From Hymenobacter armeniacus (lineage in GTDB: Bacteria > Bacteroidota > Bacteroidia > Cytophagales > Hymenobacteraceae): a stretch of 64,000 nt of DNA. The stretch lies in contig NZ_JACXAC010000002.1 in NCBI RefSeq assembly GCF_014699055.1, forward strand, positions 1 to 64,000, given 5' to 3'. A model generated the notes under the pieces. That model was not told where the DNA came from. It saw only the letters and a program-made list of their open reading frames with translations, and ran no database searches. Shown here piece by piece: positions 51,117-60,400 of the stretch (the stretch's first letter is position 1; the number at the start of each line of letters is the position of its first letter). A program made the position numbers and the translations under genes.

Positions 51117-54100
51117 TTAAAAATCGTAGCCCAGCGTGAAGTAGAATTTCGGGCCTTTGGTCACGTAATCTTCCTGGCCCCAGGCCACGTCCATCTTGCC
51201 GTAGAAGCCCAGCAGGGAAGTACGGGCACCCACGCCGTAGCCCACGAGGAAGGGGTTGCGGAAGTTGATGACCGTGGCCGAGAAGTAGTTGCCCGAGGGC
51301 ACCACTTTCACGGTGTTGGCCGAGTTGTCGAGGCCGAAGGGGTTGGTGCCGGAGTAGGCCGTGCCCGCGTCGGCAAAGCCGGTGAGCTGCAGGTTGCGGA
51401 AGAAGCCCGAATAGATGGGCCGGCGCGCGAAATACTGCACAATGGGAATGCGCAGCTCGCTGTTGAACAGCACGTAGCGCGGGCCGCTCCGGGCGCTGTA
51501 GTTGAAGCCGCGCAGGTTGGTCACGAACTCCTGGTTCATCACCTGGTCGGCGGCCGAGTAGGTGGGCAGGAAGCGGCTCTGGGTGTACTCGGCGTTAATC
51601 AACCAGTCGTCCATGCCGCCGATGCGGAACACCTGGGCGCGGGGACCGAAAAACTGGCCGTAGCTGGCCCGGTTGGCCCACACGATGGCGCGGCTGATTT
51701 TCTGGTAATGCCGCAGGTCAACCACAAACTTGCCAAAGCTCAGGCTCTTGTCGTTGATGTTGGTCAGGTTCAGCACGCCGGCTTTCAGGCGCGTGCCCAC
51801 CACCATGTTCACCCCGGTGTTGATGCTGTTGTCGAACACGATTTCGCCGTTGTAGCCCACGTAATTGGTGCTCACGTCGTTTTCGGTCGAGGCATCGCCG
51901 AGTTGGGTGCTGGAGATGTTCACGAAGCGCGGGCCGCCGCGCACGCTCAGGTTGTGGGTGAGCGGGTAGGCAATGTTGGGCGCCACCTCGTGCCGGCCGT
52001 AACGGAAGCGGCCCGCGCTCAGGTCAAAAAAGTAGGCTTGTTTCTGGTAAGCCACGCTCCAGTCGTAGCGGTGCGTGAGGTTGGTGTATTGCGCCCGGAT
52101 GTTGCTGGTGCGCAAATCAAACAAGCCAAACAGGCTGGCATCAATGCGCTGATTTTCCAGCACGTCGGTGAGCGCCGCCTTGAATTGCAGGCCCAGGCCC
52201 AGCAGCGGGTCCATGTACAGAGCCGTCGAGACGTTGTCGGCCATGAAGCGGGTGTCGTAGCGGAACGGGCCGCTAATGGGCGTAGTCGCCAGTGCCTGCG
52301 AGGCGGCCGCGGCGGCCGTGGAGGCGGCCGTAGGCGTCAGGCGCCGCCGCCGGGTTTGCGAGGGCTGCGCCGGTTCGTCTTCCTCAAACTGGTAGTCGCT
52401 GGTGTTCACGGTGCCGCTGGCGGCCTTGCGGGTGGGGCCACCCGGCGCGGCGGCCGTGGTGTCGGCCACGCCAGCCCCGGCTACCGGAGCAGGGGCGGGG
52501 GCCGGAGCCGGCTTGGGCGCGGCGGCCGCACGCGGCGGCGCCGACCGGTCCTCCAGCGTTTGTTGGCGGGCGGTTTTGGTGAGCGGATACGACGTCGTGA
52601 GCGGGTATTCGGGGTAGAGGTAAAGGATGTCGCGGGCCTGGGCCGGCGCCACAAACACCAGCGCCGACGTCTGCGGGCTGTAGTCGAAGTCCTGCGTGTT
52701 GGGCAGCCAGTTGGTCAGGATGGTGCGCTGCTTGGTTTTGAGCGAGTAGCGGTAGAGGGCCCGCACGCCGCTTTCTTCGCCCAGGTACATGATTTCTTCG
52801 TCGGAAATGGCCCGGGGCCGCGTCTCGTTCGAGATGGTGCTCACCAGCGTTTCCACCGGAATGGGCCGGCCGTCGAGGTGGTATTCAAACAGGTCGTAGT
52901 TGTTCACCACGTTCTGGAACGTGGCCGGCCGGGCGCGGCCCGCCGAGTCGAGGTAGCGGTTGGAACTGAACACGAGGCCCTGGCCGCCGGGCAAAAACAC
53001 GGGCTGCACGTCGTCGAACAAGTCGTCGGTGAGCTGCTCGGCTTTCCGGCTGCCGGCCCGTAGCAGGTAGATGTCGTTCTGCCCGTTGCGCACGGCGCTA
53101 AACACCAAGGCCTTGCCATCGGGCGAGTAGCTCATGCTCAGAATCTGGTCGTAGGGCGCAAACAGCGACGCCGGCCGCGAAAACCGAATGGCCTCGCGCA
53201 CGCGGCGCACCAGCCCGCGGCCGTCGGCGTCGCGCAGGCGCAGGGTCATTTCGCCGCGGCTCATTTCGGCCACGGCCACCTGCGAGTTGCCGCGCCAGGC
53301 CAGCGCGGGCAGGCGGGTTTCAATCTGCTGGTCGGGCGTTTTGTAGCCGCCGCGGCTCAGGATACGGCGGTGGCGGCCGTCGCGGTCCACCACCATCACG
53401 CGGTAGCGGCCGCCTTCGTTCTGCGCGTAGGCCACAAATTTCCCGTTGGGGCTCACGATGGGCTGCGAAAACACGTCGGCGTGGCGGTTGCGGCCGCCCT
53501 GGCGGAATTTCTTGTCCGGCTCCACCAGCGTGGCCACGGGCTGGCCGTTCAGGTCGCGGTAGTAGGCCAGCCAGTCTTTCAAAAACACCTTAAAGGGCAC
53601 GTTCAGCGAAGAACTGATGCCCACTTCAATGTCGCGCGTGATGCGCGTGAGGTTCAGAATGTTCTGGATGGTGGTATAGCCGTAGCGCTCGGCCACGTAG
53701 TTCCAGATGCTTTGGCCGGCCAGCGTGGAGTTGCGCAGGAAAAACGGGGCCGTGCGGGTGCCGGTGGGGTACTGCTTGGTCATGTCGCGCATGTAGCCGT
53801 CCATGTCCACGCTCCAGCCCTCGGCCGCGTACGCCGACGCGCCGCCGATAAACCAGTCGGGCAGCTGCAGCAGGTAGCTGCTTTGCAGCACTTCCTTCAG
53901 CGAGCCGCCGTACATCATGTCGTTCAGCAGCACCTGCGTTATCTGGGTGCTGAGCTCGCGCTTAAACTCGGTCTCTTGGCCGGTGAAGGCGATTTGCACC
54001 TTGCTCATGCGGGCCAGCGGGGTTTCGCCGCCGTTCACCTGCTGCAGCGTGGCCGTGAGGCCGATGTTGCTCTGGCGCAGGTCGCCCACCGAGTTGTAAA

Positions 54101-54389
54101 ACAGCAGCGTGGTTTTGGAGTAGGGGTAATAGCCGATGAGCGAGGTGATGCGCTGCAGCTCTTTTTCGGCGTACTCGGCGGCCCGGCGGGCACTGGCCTG
54201 GCCGCCTTCGTAGTACATCACGTTAAAATTCTGAGTGCTCAGCTGCTGCCAGTTGAACTGCTTGTATTGCACGCGCACCCGCCCAAAGGGCTCCTGCGCC
54301 GTTTGGGCCCGGGCGCCGAGGGGGCTGAGCAACGGCAGCAGCAGCGCCAGGGCTCCGAGCGCGCGCTTCGCAAATAGGGGAATGGTCAT
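51117..54389 (-). CDS. Exported TolB-type propeller / beta-barrel protein with inactive MA-clan peptidase domain
   Basis: A 1090-residue envelope protein. Signal peptide to about 28; residues about 35-250 resemble a metallopeptidase of the MA clan (Peptidase_MA) but the HExxH position reads RELST (144-148) and the ExG region reads WFIGG (179-183), so zinc ligands are lost. A TolB/WD40-like propeller (about 300-620; SPNGKFVAYAQNE, SYSPDGKALVFSA) follows, then a Pro/Ala linker, then a C-terminal outer-membrane beta-barrel (about 740-1090, ending YFTLGYDF). The family is recurrent in Bacteroidota; role unknown, possibly in outer-membrane assembly or surface display. Confidence 0.75.
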   Translation of the reverse strand: MTIPLFAKRALGALALLLPLLSPLGARAQTAQEPFGRVRVQYKQFNWQQLSTQNFNVMYYEGGQASARRAAEYAEKELQRITSLIGYYPYSKTTLLFYNSVGDLRQSNIGLTATLQQVNGGETPLARMSKVQIAFTGQETEFKRELSTQITQVLLNDMMYGGSLKEVLQSSYLLQLPDWFIGGASAYAAEGWSVDMDGYMRDMTKQYPTGTRTAPFFLRNSTLAGQSIWNYVAERYGYTTIQNILNLTRITRDIEVGISSSLNVPFKVFLKDWLAYYRDLNGQPVATLVEPDKKFRQGGRNRHADVFSQPIVSPNGKFVAYAQNEGGRYRVMVVDRDGRHRRILSRGGYKTPDQQIETRLPALAWRGNSQVAVAEMSRGEMTLRLRDADGRGLVRRVREAIRFSRPASLFAPYDQILSMSYSPDGKALVFSAVRNGQNDIYLLRAGSRKAEQLTDDLFDDVQPVFLPGGQGLVFSSNRYLDSAGRARPATFQNVVNNYDLFEYHLDGRPIPVETLVSTISNETRPRAISDEEIMYLGEESGVRALYRYSLKTKQRTILTNWLPNTQDFDYSPQTSALVFVAPAQARDILYLYPEYPLTTSYPLTKTARQQTLEDRSAPPRAAAAPKPAPAPAPAPVAGAGVADTTAAAPGGPTRKAASGTVNTSDYQFEEDEPAQPSQTRRRRLTPTAASTAAAAASQALATTPISGPFRYDTRFMADNVSTALYMDPLLGLGLQFKAALTDVLENQRIDASLFGLFDLRTSNIRAQYTNLTHRYDWSVAYQKQAYFFDLSAGRFRYGRHEVAPNIAYPLTHNLSVRGGPRFVNISSTQLGDASTENDVSTNYVGYNGEIVFDNSINTGVNMVVGTRLKAGVLNLTNINDKSLSFGKFVVDLRHYQKISRAIVWANRASYGQFFGPRAQVFRIGGMDDWLINAEYTQSRFLPTYSAADQVMNQEFVTNLRGFNYSARSGPRYVLFNSELRIPIVQYFARRPIYSGFFRNLQLTGFADAGTAYSGTNPFGLDNSANTVKVVPSGNYFSATVINFRNPFLVGYGVGARTSLLGFYGKMDVAWGQEDYVTKGPKFYFTLGYDF

Positions 54390-54584
54390 AACAGAGGCAA
54401 CGAGCAAAAGCGGGTTTTCGTCCGCGGTAACGCTAAAAAGTACGCAGGAGCCGGGAAAGGTTCCGCCCGGCCCACGGCCCAACCGGGTGAATTGAAGTAA
54501 AGGCATTTAGCGCAAAAATGTTCCAACTCTGCGCATCGGAATTTCGGCCTGCCTGCCCCGCATCGGGCCCGGCCCCAATAGTAG

Positions 54585-55661
54585 TCAAATTACGCCAACC
54601 GGCCGCAGGGCGTTGTAGCGCTGCAGGCTGGCATCGGGCCATATTTTGGCGTGGCCTTCCAGGCAGTCGGCCAGCAGCACGGCCAGCCGCGGGGCCAGCA
54701 TCACGCCCTTGGACCCGTAGCCGCCGCAAAAGCTTAGCGCCGGCACGGTAGGGTGGGGGCCCAGCAGCGGCCGGCGGTCGCGCACGGCGGGCCGCACCCC
54801 CGCCCGCTGGCCCACCACCGCAAACGGCAGGTCGGTGATGACGCTGAGCCGGGCGGCCAGCTCTTCGCGCCCCACGGCCGTGGGCCCGTCGGCAAACGGC
54901 GGCCAGCGGTAAGTAGCGCCCACCCGGAAGCGACTCTCGCCCAGCGGCACCACGTAGGCCCCGCGGTTGAGCACCTGGGCCGAACTCAGGCCGGCACATT
55001 CCACATCTAGCACGTCGCCTTGGTTGGGCGTGAGCGGCAGCCAACCAAAGTAAGGATTGCGCACGGCCGCCGCGCCCTCGCAGCACACCACGTGGCGGGC
55101 CCGCACCCGGCCCGCGTAGGTAGCGCCGGCTGCGTCGCAGGTCAGTTGGCTCCAGTCGAAAGCTTCGGGCACCAGCCAGCCGTCGCGGGCGCCTTCGGCG
55201 GCCAGCGCGGCCAGCAGCTCGCGCACGGCCACGTGGCCTCCGCCGCGCAGCCAGGCCCCGCCAAAGGGCGCGTGCACGCCGGGCAAGTGCGGGTCGGCGG
55301 TGGTGAGCTCGGCCACGAAGCCGTCCCAGGGCTGGTCGGCGCTGCGGGCCAGCACGGCGTTTTGCTCTTCAACGGAGTTGAAAAGCTTGAAAATGGGCAC
55401 CTCGTGAAAAAACACCTGCCCGTAGCGCTGCTCCAGCTCGCGGTAGAATGCGCCGGCAAAGGGCAGCAACTCGGCGGCGCGCCACGAGAGGGCGAAGCGC
55501 TTGCCGGCCACGGGGTTCATGAGGCCGGCGGCTACGTTGGAGGCGGAATTGGCCTGGCCGGGGTCGTACACCCGCACGCGGTGCCCCCGCTGGCGCAGCA
55601 CGTACGCCAGCGTAGCCCCGGCAATGCCGTGGCCTACTACCAGAAAATCACAGTCCGTCAT
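54585..55661 (-). CDS. FAD-dependent oxidoreductase, DAO (D-amino acid oxidase) family
   Basis: A 358-residue flavoprotein with the dinucleotide motif VVGHGIAGATLAYVLRQRGH (about 6-25) and NVAAGLMNPVAGKRF, then a C-terminal RPAVRDRRPLLG and GGYGSKGVMLAPRLA typical of the DAO group (DadA, ThiO, MnmC C-terminal half). No fused methyltransferase domain is present. The substrate is likely an amine or amino acid; which is unknown. ATG 55661 gives the FAD motif at the right place. Confidence 0.85.
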   Translation of the reverse strand: MTDCDFLVVGHGIAGATLAYVLRQRGHRVRVYDPGQANSASNVAAGLMNPVAGKRFALSWRAAELLPFAGAFYRELEQRYGQVFFHEVPIFKLFNSVEEQNAVLARSADQPWDGFVAELTTADPHLPGVHAPFGGAWLRGGGHVAVRELLAALAAEGARDGWLVPEAFDWSQLTCDAAGATYAGRVRARHVVCCEGAAAVRNPYFGWLPLTPNQGDVLDVECAGLSSAQVLNRGAYVVPLGESRFRVGATYRWPPFADGPTAVGREELAARLSVITDLPFAVVGQRAGVRPAVRDRRPLLGPHPTVPALSFCGGYGSKGVMLAPRLAVLLADCLEGHAKIWPDASLQRYNALRPVGVI

Positions 55662-55689
55662 GGCCGGCAAGGTAATGACGCTGCGCTTA

Positions 55690-55764
55690 ATGAGAAATGA
55701 CGCGCTGCTTACGGAAGAACGAAGCATGCTCAGGATGACCGACGGCCGCAATTCTTCGTTTCTC
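55690..55764. repeat. Imperfect palindrome with fragments of element A
   Basis: TGAGAAATGACG and GAAGAACGAAGCATGC on the left have an inverted counterpart ATTCTTCGTTTCTCA on the right. GAAGCATGCTCAGGATGAC is a scrambled resemblance to element A arms. It lies between the divergent FAD and MBL genes. Evidence is weak. Confidence 0.4.
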
Positions 55765-55841
55765 ACCCTCCTTCCGCCGCAAGCAAAGCGGCATAAAGCG
55801 AAGCGCCGTACCTTTCGCCTTGCTCAGATACCCTGTTTTGT

Positions 55842-56495
55842 ATGACGGTCGCCGGTTTCACGTTCAACGCATTCGCCGAAAATACCTACCTGCTCATCGA
55901 CGAGGCCACGCGCCAGGTGGCCATCGTGGACCCCGGCTGCTACGCCCCCGCCGAGCAGCAGGCCCTGCGCGACTACCTCGACGCTAACAACCTGCACGTG
56001 GCCCTGTTGCTGAACACCCACGCCCACATCGACCACGTGCTCGGCAACCAGTTTGTGCTCAGCACCTGGCCGGGCACGCCCTTCCTGCTGCACCGCCTCG
56101 ACGTGCCTACGCTGCGGGCCGTGCCTACTTATGCCGCCAACTACGGCTTTCCGCAGTACCAGCCGGCCGAGCCCACCGGCGAGCTGGTGGCGGGCCAGCC
56201 GGTGCGTTTCGGCGAGACCGAGCTGGAAGTGCGCTTTGCGCCGGGCCACGCGCCGGGCCACGTGGTGTTCTACCACCAGCCCACGGCCACGGTCATCGGG
56301 GGCGACGTCCTGTTTCAGCGCAGCATCGGACGCACCGATTTGCCCGGCGGCAACCATGCCGAACTGCTGCACAGCATCGCCACCGAGCTCATGACCCTGC
56401 CCGACGACACGGTGGTGTACCCCGGCCACGGCCCGGCCACTACCATCGGCGAAGAGCGCCGCGCTAATCCGTTTTTATTGAGCAATGAAGGATGA
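55842..56495 (+). CDS. MBL-fold metallo-hydrolase (glyoxalase II-like)
   Basis: A 217-residue dizinc hydrolase. The main motif THAHIDHVLG places His60, His62, Asp64 and His65; further ligands are visible in FAPGHAPGH, IGGDVLF and the late YPGHGP. The C-terminus is shorter than true glyoxalase II, as in the YcbL-like group that hydrolyses thioesters. A near -7 box (TACCTTTC) lies at 55809-55816. Followed by pssA. Confidence 0.88.
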   Translation: MTVAGFTFNAFAENTYLLIDEATRQVAIVDPGCYAPAEQQALRDYLDANNLHVALLLNTHAHIDHVLGNQFVLSTWPGTPFLLHRLDVPTLRAVPTYAANYGFPQYQPAEPTGELVAGQPVRFGETELEVRFAPGHAPGHVVFYHQPTATVIGGDVLFQRSIGRTDLPGGNHAELLHSIATELMTLPDDTVVYPGHGPATTIGEERRANPFLLSNEG

Positions 56496-56553
56496 GGAAG
56501 GAACAAGTCCTGTCCGTTGCCATCCTGCATTCCTCATCTCTCATTCTTCACTG
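56481..56553. repeat. Palindromic intergenic element E
   Basis: Left arm AATGAAGGATGAGGAA and right arm TTCCTCATCTCTCATTC form an imperfect inverted repeat filling the MBL-pssA junction. It overlaps the last codons of the MBL gene. Confidence 0.5.
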
Positions 56554-56556
56554 ATT

Positions 56557-57285
56557 TTGAAAAGACATCTGCCCAACGCCATCACCTGCCTCAACCTACT
56601 TTGCGGCTGCCTGGCGCTCACCAACATTTTTGCCGGACGGCTGGAAACGGGCGCCTGGTTTGTGGCCGCCGCCGCCGCCGCCGATTTTGCCGATGGGCTG
56701 GTGGCCCGGGCCCTGCGCGTGTCGTCGGCCATTGGCAAAGACCTAGACTCGCTGGCCGACATGGTGTCGTTTGGGGTGGTGCCGGGGGCTATTTTGTTTA
56801 CGCTGCTGGGGCAAGCTGCTCAGCTAGCTGATAACGGCGTTACAGACGGGGCCGCGTCCGTCGGATTTTGGGCTTACGTGCCCTACGTGGGCTTTCTGGT
56901 TAGCATTTTCTCGGCTCTGCGTCTGGCTAAGTTCAACAACGACACGCGCCAGACGACTTCCTTTATTGGCCTGCCCACGCCGGCGTGCACGCTGGTGGTG
57001 GCTTCGCTGCCCCTCATTCTGGCCTACGACCAGTTTGGGCTGCGCGAGGTGGTGCTGAACCCGCTGGTGCTGCTGGGGCTCGCGGTGCTGCTCTCGGGGT
57101 TGCTGGTGGCCGAGCTGCCGCTGTTTGCCCTCAAGTTTAAGAACCTGCGTTGGGCCGACAACCGGCGCCGGTTTCTGTTTTTACTGCTGGCGGCAGGATT
57201 ATTGCTAGCGCTGCGGGCGGCGGCCGTGCCGCTGGTGGTGTTGCTGTACGTGTTGCTTTCGGTGCCCAAAACGGCCGCGCGCTAG
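56557..57285 (+). CDS. pssA: CDP-diacylglycerol--serine O-phosphatidyltransferase
   Basis: Inner-membrane enzyme that makes phosphatidylserine, the precursor of phosphatidylethanolamine. The CDP-alcohol phosphotransferase motif DGX2ARX8GX3DX3D is complete: Asp46, Gly47, Ala50, Arg51, Gly60, Asp64 and Asp68. About six to eight membrane segments. The TTG at 56557 gives MKRHLPNAITCLNLLCG, the usual start of this family; an ATG at 56485 would place a palindromic element in the coding region and is disfavoured. Confidence 0.92.
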   Translation: MKRHLPNAITCLNLLCGCLALTNIFAGRLETGAWFVAAAAAADFADGLVARALRVSSAIGKDLDSLADMVSFGVVPGAILFTLLGQAAQLADNGVTDGAASVGFWAYVPYVGFLVSIFSALRLAKFNNDTRQTTSFIGLPTPACTLVVASLPLILAYDQFGLREVVLNPLVLLGLAVLLSGLLVAELPLFALKFKNLRWADNRRRFLFLLLAAGLLLALRAAAVPLVVLLYVLLSVPKTAAR

Positions 57286-57454
57286 TACGGCCCTCCACAA
57301 ATCGGAACATTGCCGACCAGTCTACTGCAATAATTAGAGTAATTGATTGTTATGATGGCATTGCCGGGTGAACCTGAGGCCCGGCCGTGCTGTTGCGAGG
57401 CCACCAGACGGTGAGCCACCTACGGCAAAGCAGGTGTTAAAAAACATAGCGTGT

Positions 57455-60400
57455 ATGCGTCCTTTTTTCCTCTTCGTTGCGTTTGTTGGGTGTATGTGGG
57501 AGGCGGCCATGCCGGCGCGCGCTCAATCGGGCGGTCAACTCACCGCCCATGGCAACATTAGGTGGGGCGGCTACGCGGAGGTGCCCGGCACTGGCGCCCG
57601 CAAACGCAAGGTGCCCACCTTCAGCGAAGCCCAACCTGTGCCGAATGAGCAGGTGGGCTGGTACAGCATGCGCCTGAGCGGGGGCGCCGTGAGCCAGGGG
57701 GAATTGATAAACCTGGTGTATGAGCCCTTTGCCGACGCCGACGCCAAGCTCTTCGACGCCAGCAAGCTGCCCACCGGGCCCGACCCGCAGCTGCGCTCCG
57801 GCACCGAAATGAAGCGCACGGTGACCTTCCTCAGCCTGCGTCCCGCCCGCCGCAACCCCCAGACCGGCCAGCCCGAGCGACTGGTATCCTTCGACTACCG
57901 CTACTCGCCGGGCAGCGCCGTGGCCGCCCGCGGCACAGCCTCGCCTGCCCACGTATACGCCCCCCAATCGGTGCTGCGTAGCGGCGACTGGTACAAGCTG
58001 GGCGTGGCCGAAAGCGGCGTGTACAAGCTCGACAAAGCCGCCCTGGCTGATTTGGGCATTTCGGGCAACATCAACCCCAACAACCTGCACCTCTACGGCA
58101 ATGCCATGGGCATTCTGCCGCAGGCCAGTGCCGTGCCGCGCCCCGACGACCTGGCGGAAAACAACATCCGCTTCGTGGGCAACAACGACGCGACGCTCGA
58201 TGCCAACGAGTACTTCCTGTTCTACTCGCCCGGCCCGCACACCTGGGCCGCCGATGGCGGCGTGTTTCGCCACCGCAACAACATTTACACCGATACGGCC
58301 TACTACTTCGTGACGGTCGACAACCGGCCCGGCTTGCGCGTGCCCACTGCTCCGGCCCCTACGGCCGGCACCACGCCCACCGTCGTCACGTCGTTTATGT
58401 ACCGGGCCTTCTACGAGCACGACCTGGTGAACCTGCTGCACTCGGGGCGCAACTGGGTGGGCGAGGGCTTCCGCACGGGCAGCGTGCAGAAGTTCACGTT
58501 CAGCACCGTTCCCATTCCGGATTTGTTGCCCAATTCGCCGGTGCAGGTCACGTCGTCATTGCTGGCCAGCGGCTCGGCCGCCAGCAACTTCCAGCTCACG
58601 CTCAACGGCAGCAGCCTGGGCAACCAGCCCCTGGCGCCGCTGGTGGCGCAGGCGTTCTGGCCGGTGGCCACCGAGGCTACCGCTACCCGGCAGCTGTACC
58701 TGGCCAACCCCGGCACGTCGCTGGATGTGGAGCTGACCTTCTCAAGCGCCGACCCCAGCGCCAACGGCTACCTCGACTATCTCGAAGTCAATGCCCTGCG
58801 CCAGATTAAGCTGCCGGCCGACAACCTGCTGGAGTTTCGCTCGCTCAGCAACGTCGGGGCGGGCCGCCTGAACCAGTACGTGCTGGACAACGGCGCAGGC
58901 GCCACCGTGTGGGACGTGACTAACCCCCGGCGCCCCGTGCTGCGAGCCCTCGACGCCAACAACCGGTTCGTGGCTCCCTCCGACACCCTGCGCGAGTTTG
59001 TGGCTTTCCGCGAAAATGGCGCATTTGATAAAAAGGTGCGAAAATTTGGCCCCGTCAGCAACCAGAACCTGCACGCCCTCAACGCCAACCCGGCGGCTCT
59101 GGTCGACCTGGTGATTGTGACGCACCCGGCCTTTATGGGCCCGGCCACCCGTCTGGCCAACCACCGCGCCAGCCACGACCAGCTGCGCACGGCCGTGGTG
59201 ACCACCACGCAGGTATACAACGAGTACGGCTCGGGTGGACAGGACGTGACGGCCATTCGCGACTTTGTGAAGCAGCTCTACGACCGGTCGCCGGCGGGCA
59301 AGCAAATTCAGCTGCTGCTGTTTGGCGACGCCTCGTACGACTACAAATCGGACCCCTACAACGACCCCAACTTTGAGCCGGGCTGGTGGAAAAACCGCGT
59401 GCCGTTCCGCGCCAGTGCCGATTTCGACGCCTTCAACCAGAACTACGTGCCCACCTATCAGTCGCGCGAGTCGCTGGCGCCCTATTTCGGTGGGGTCAGC
59501 TACGCGTCGGACGATTATTTCGCCCTGCTCGACGACAACGAGGGCGAATGGGCCGAGTCGGCCAGCGCCGAGCTGCTCGACATTGGCGTGGGCCGCCTGC
59601 CGGTACGCATGCCTCCCGGCAAATCGAACATCATCAGCCAGGCCGAGAAAATGGTGGATAAAATCATCAGCTACGACGCGGTGCCCGCGTATGGTAAGTG
59701 GCGCAACCGCATCACGCTGGTGTCGGACGACGGCGAAGGCAATCTGTTCATCAACAACACGCAGGGCTCCGACAACATTGCCAACATTGTGCAAACCACG
59801 GCCCCGGTTTACAACGTGCACAAGGTATACCTCGACCTGTATCCGCAACAGGCCGTGGCGGCCGGCCAACGCTCGTCGGCTGCCAACCTCGCCATCGACC
59901 AGTCGATGGAGCAGGGCTCGCTCATTGTGAACTACCTGGGCCACGGCGGCCCCAAAGGCTGGGCCGACGAGCAGGTTCTGACCAACGCGTCGGTGATGGC
60001 CCTGCGCAATACCAACAACCTGACCTTTTTCACCACGGGCACCTGCGACTTCAGCGCCTTCGACAACCCGGATTTTACTTCGGCCGGCGAGCAAGCCCTC
60101 ACCGATAACGACAGGGGGGGCGCCATTGGCCTGTTCACGACCACCCGCGTGGTGGACGCCGGCCAGAACGCCGGCCTGAACGATGCTTACTTCCGGCGCG
60201 TGCTGCAGCCCCTCAACGGCAAAATGCCCGCCATTGGCACCGTGGTGATGCTGAGCAAGAACGATTTTCACGGCCCCGGCCTGGTGGCCGACCTCAACAA
60301 CCGCAACTACACGCTGCTGGCTGACCCCAGCATGACCCTGGCCTACCCCCGGCAGACGGTGGTGCTCGACAGCGTGAACGAGCGAGTGGCGGGCCGCTGG

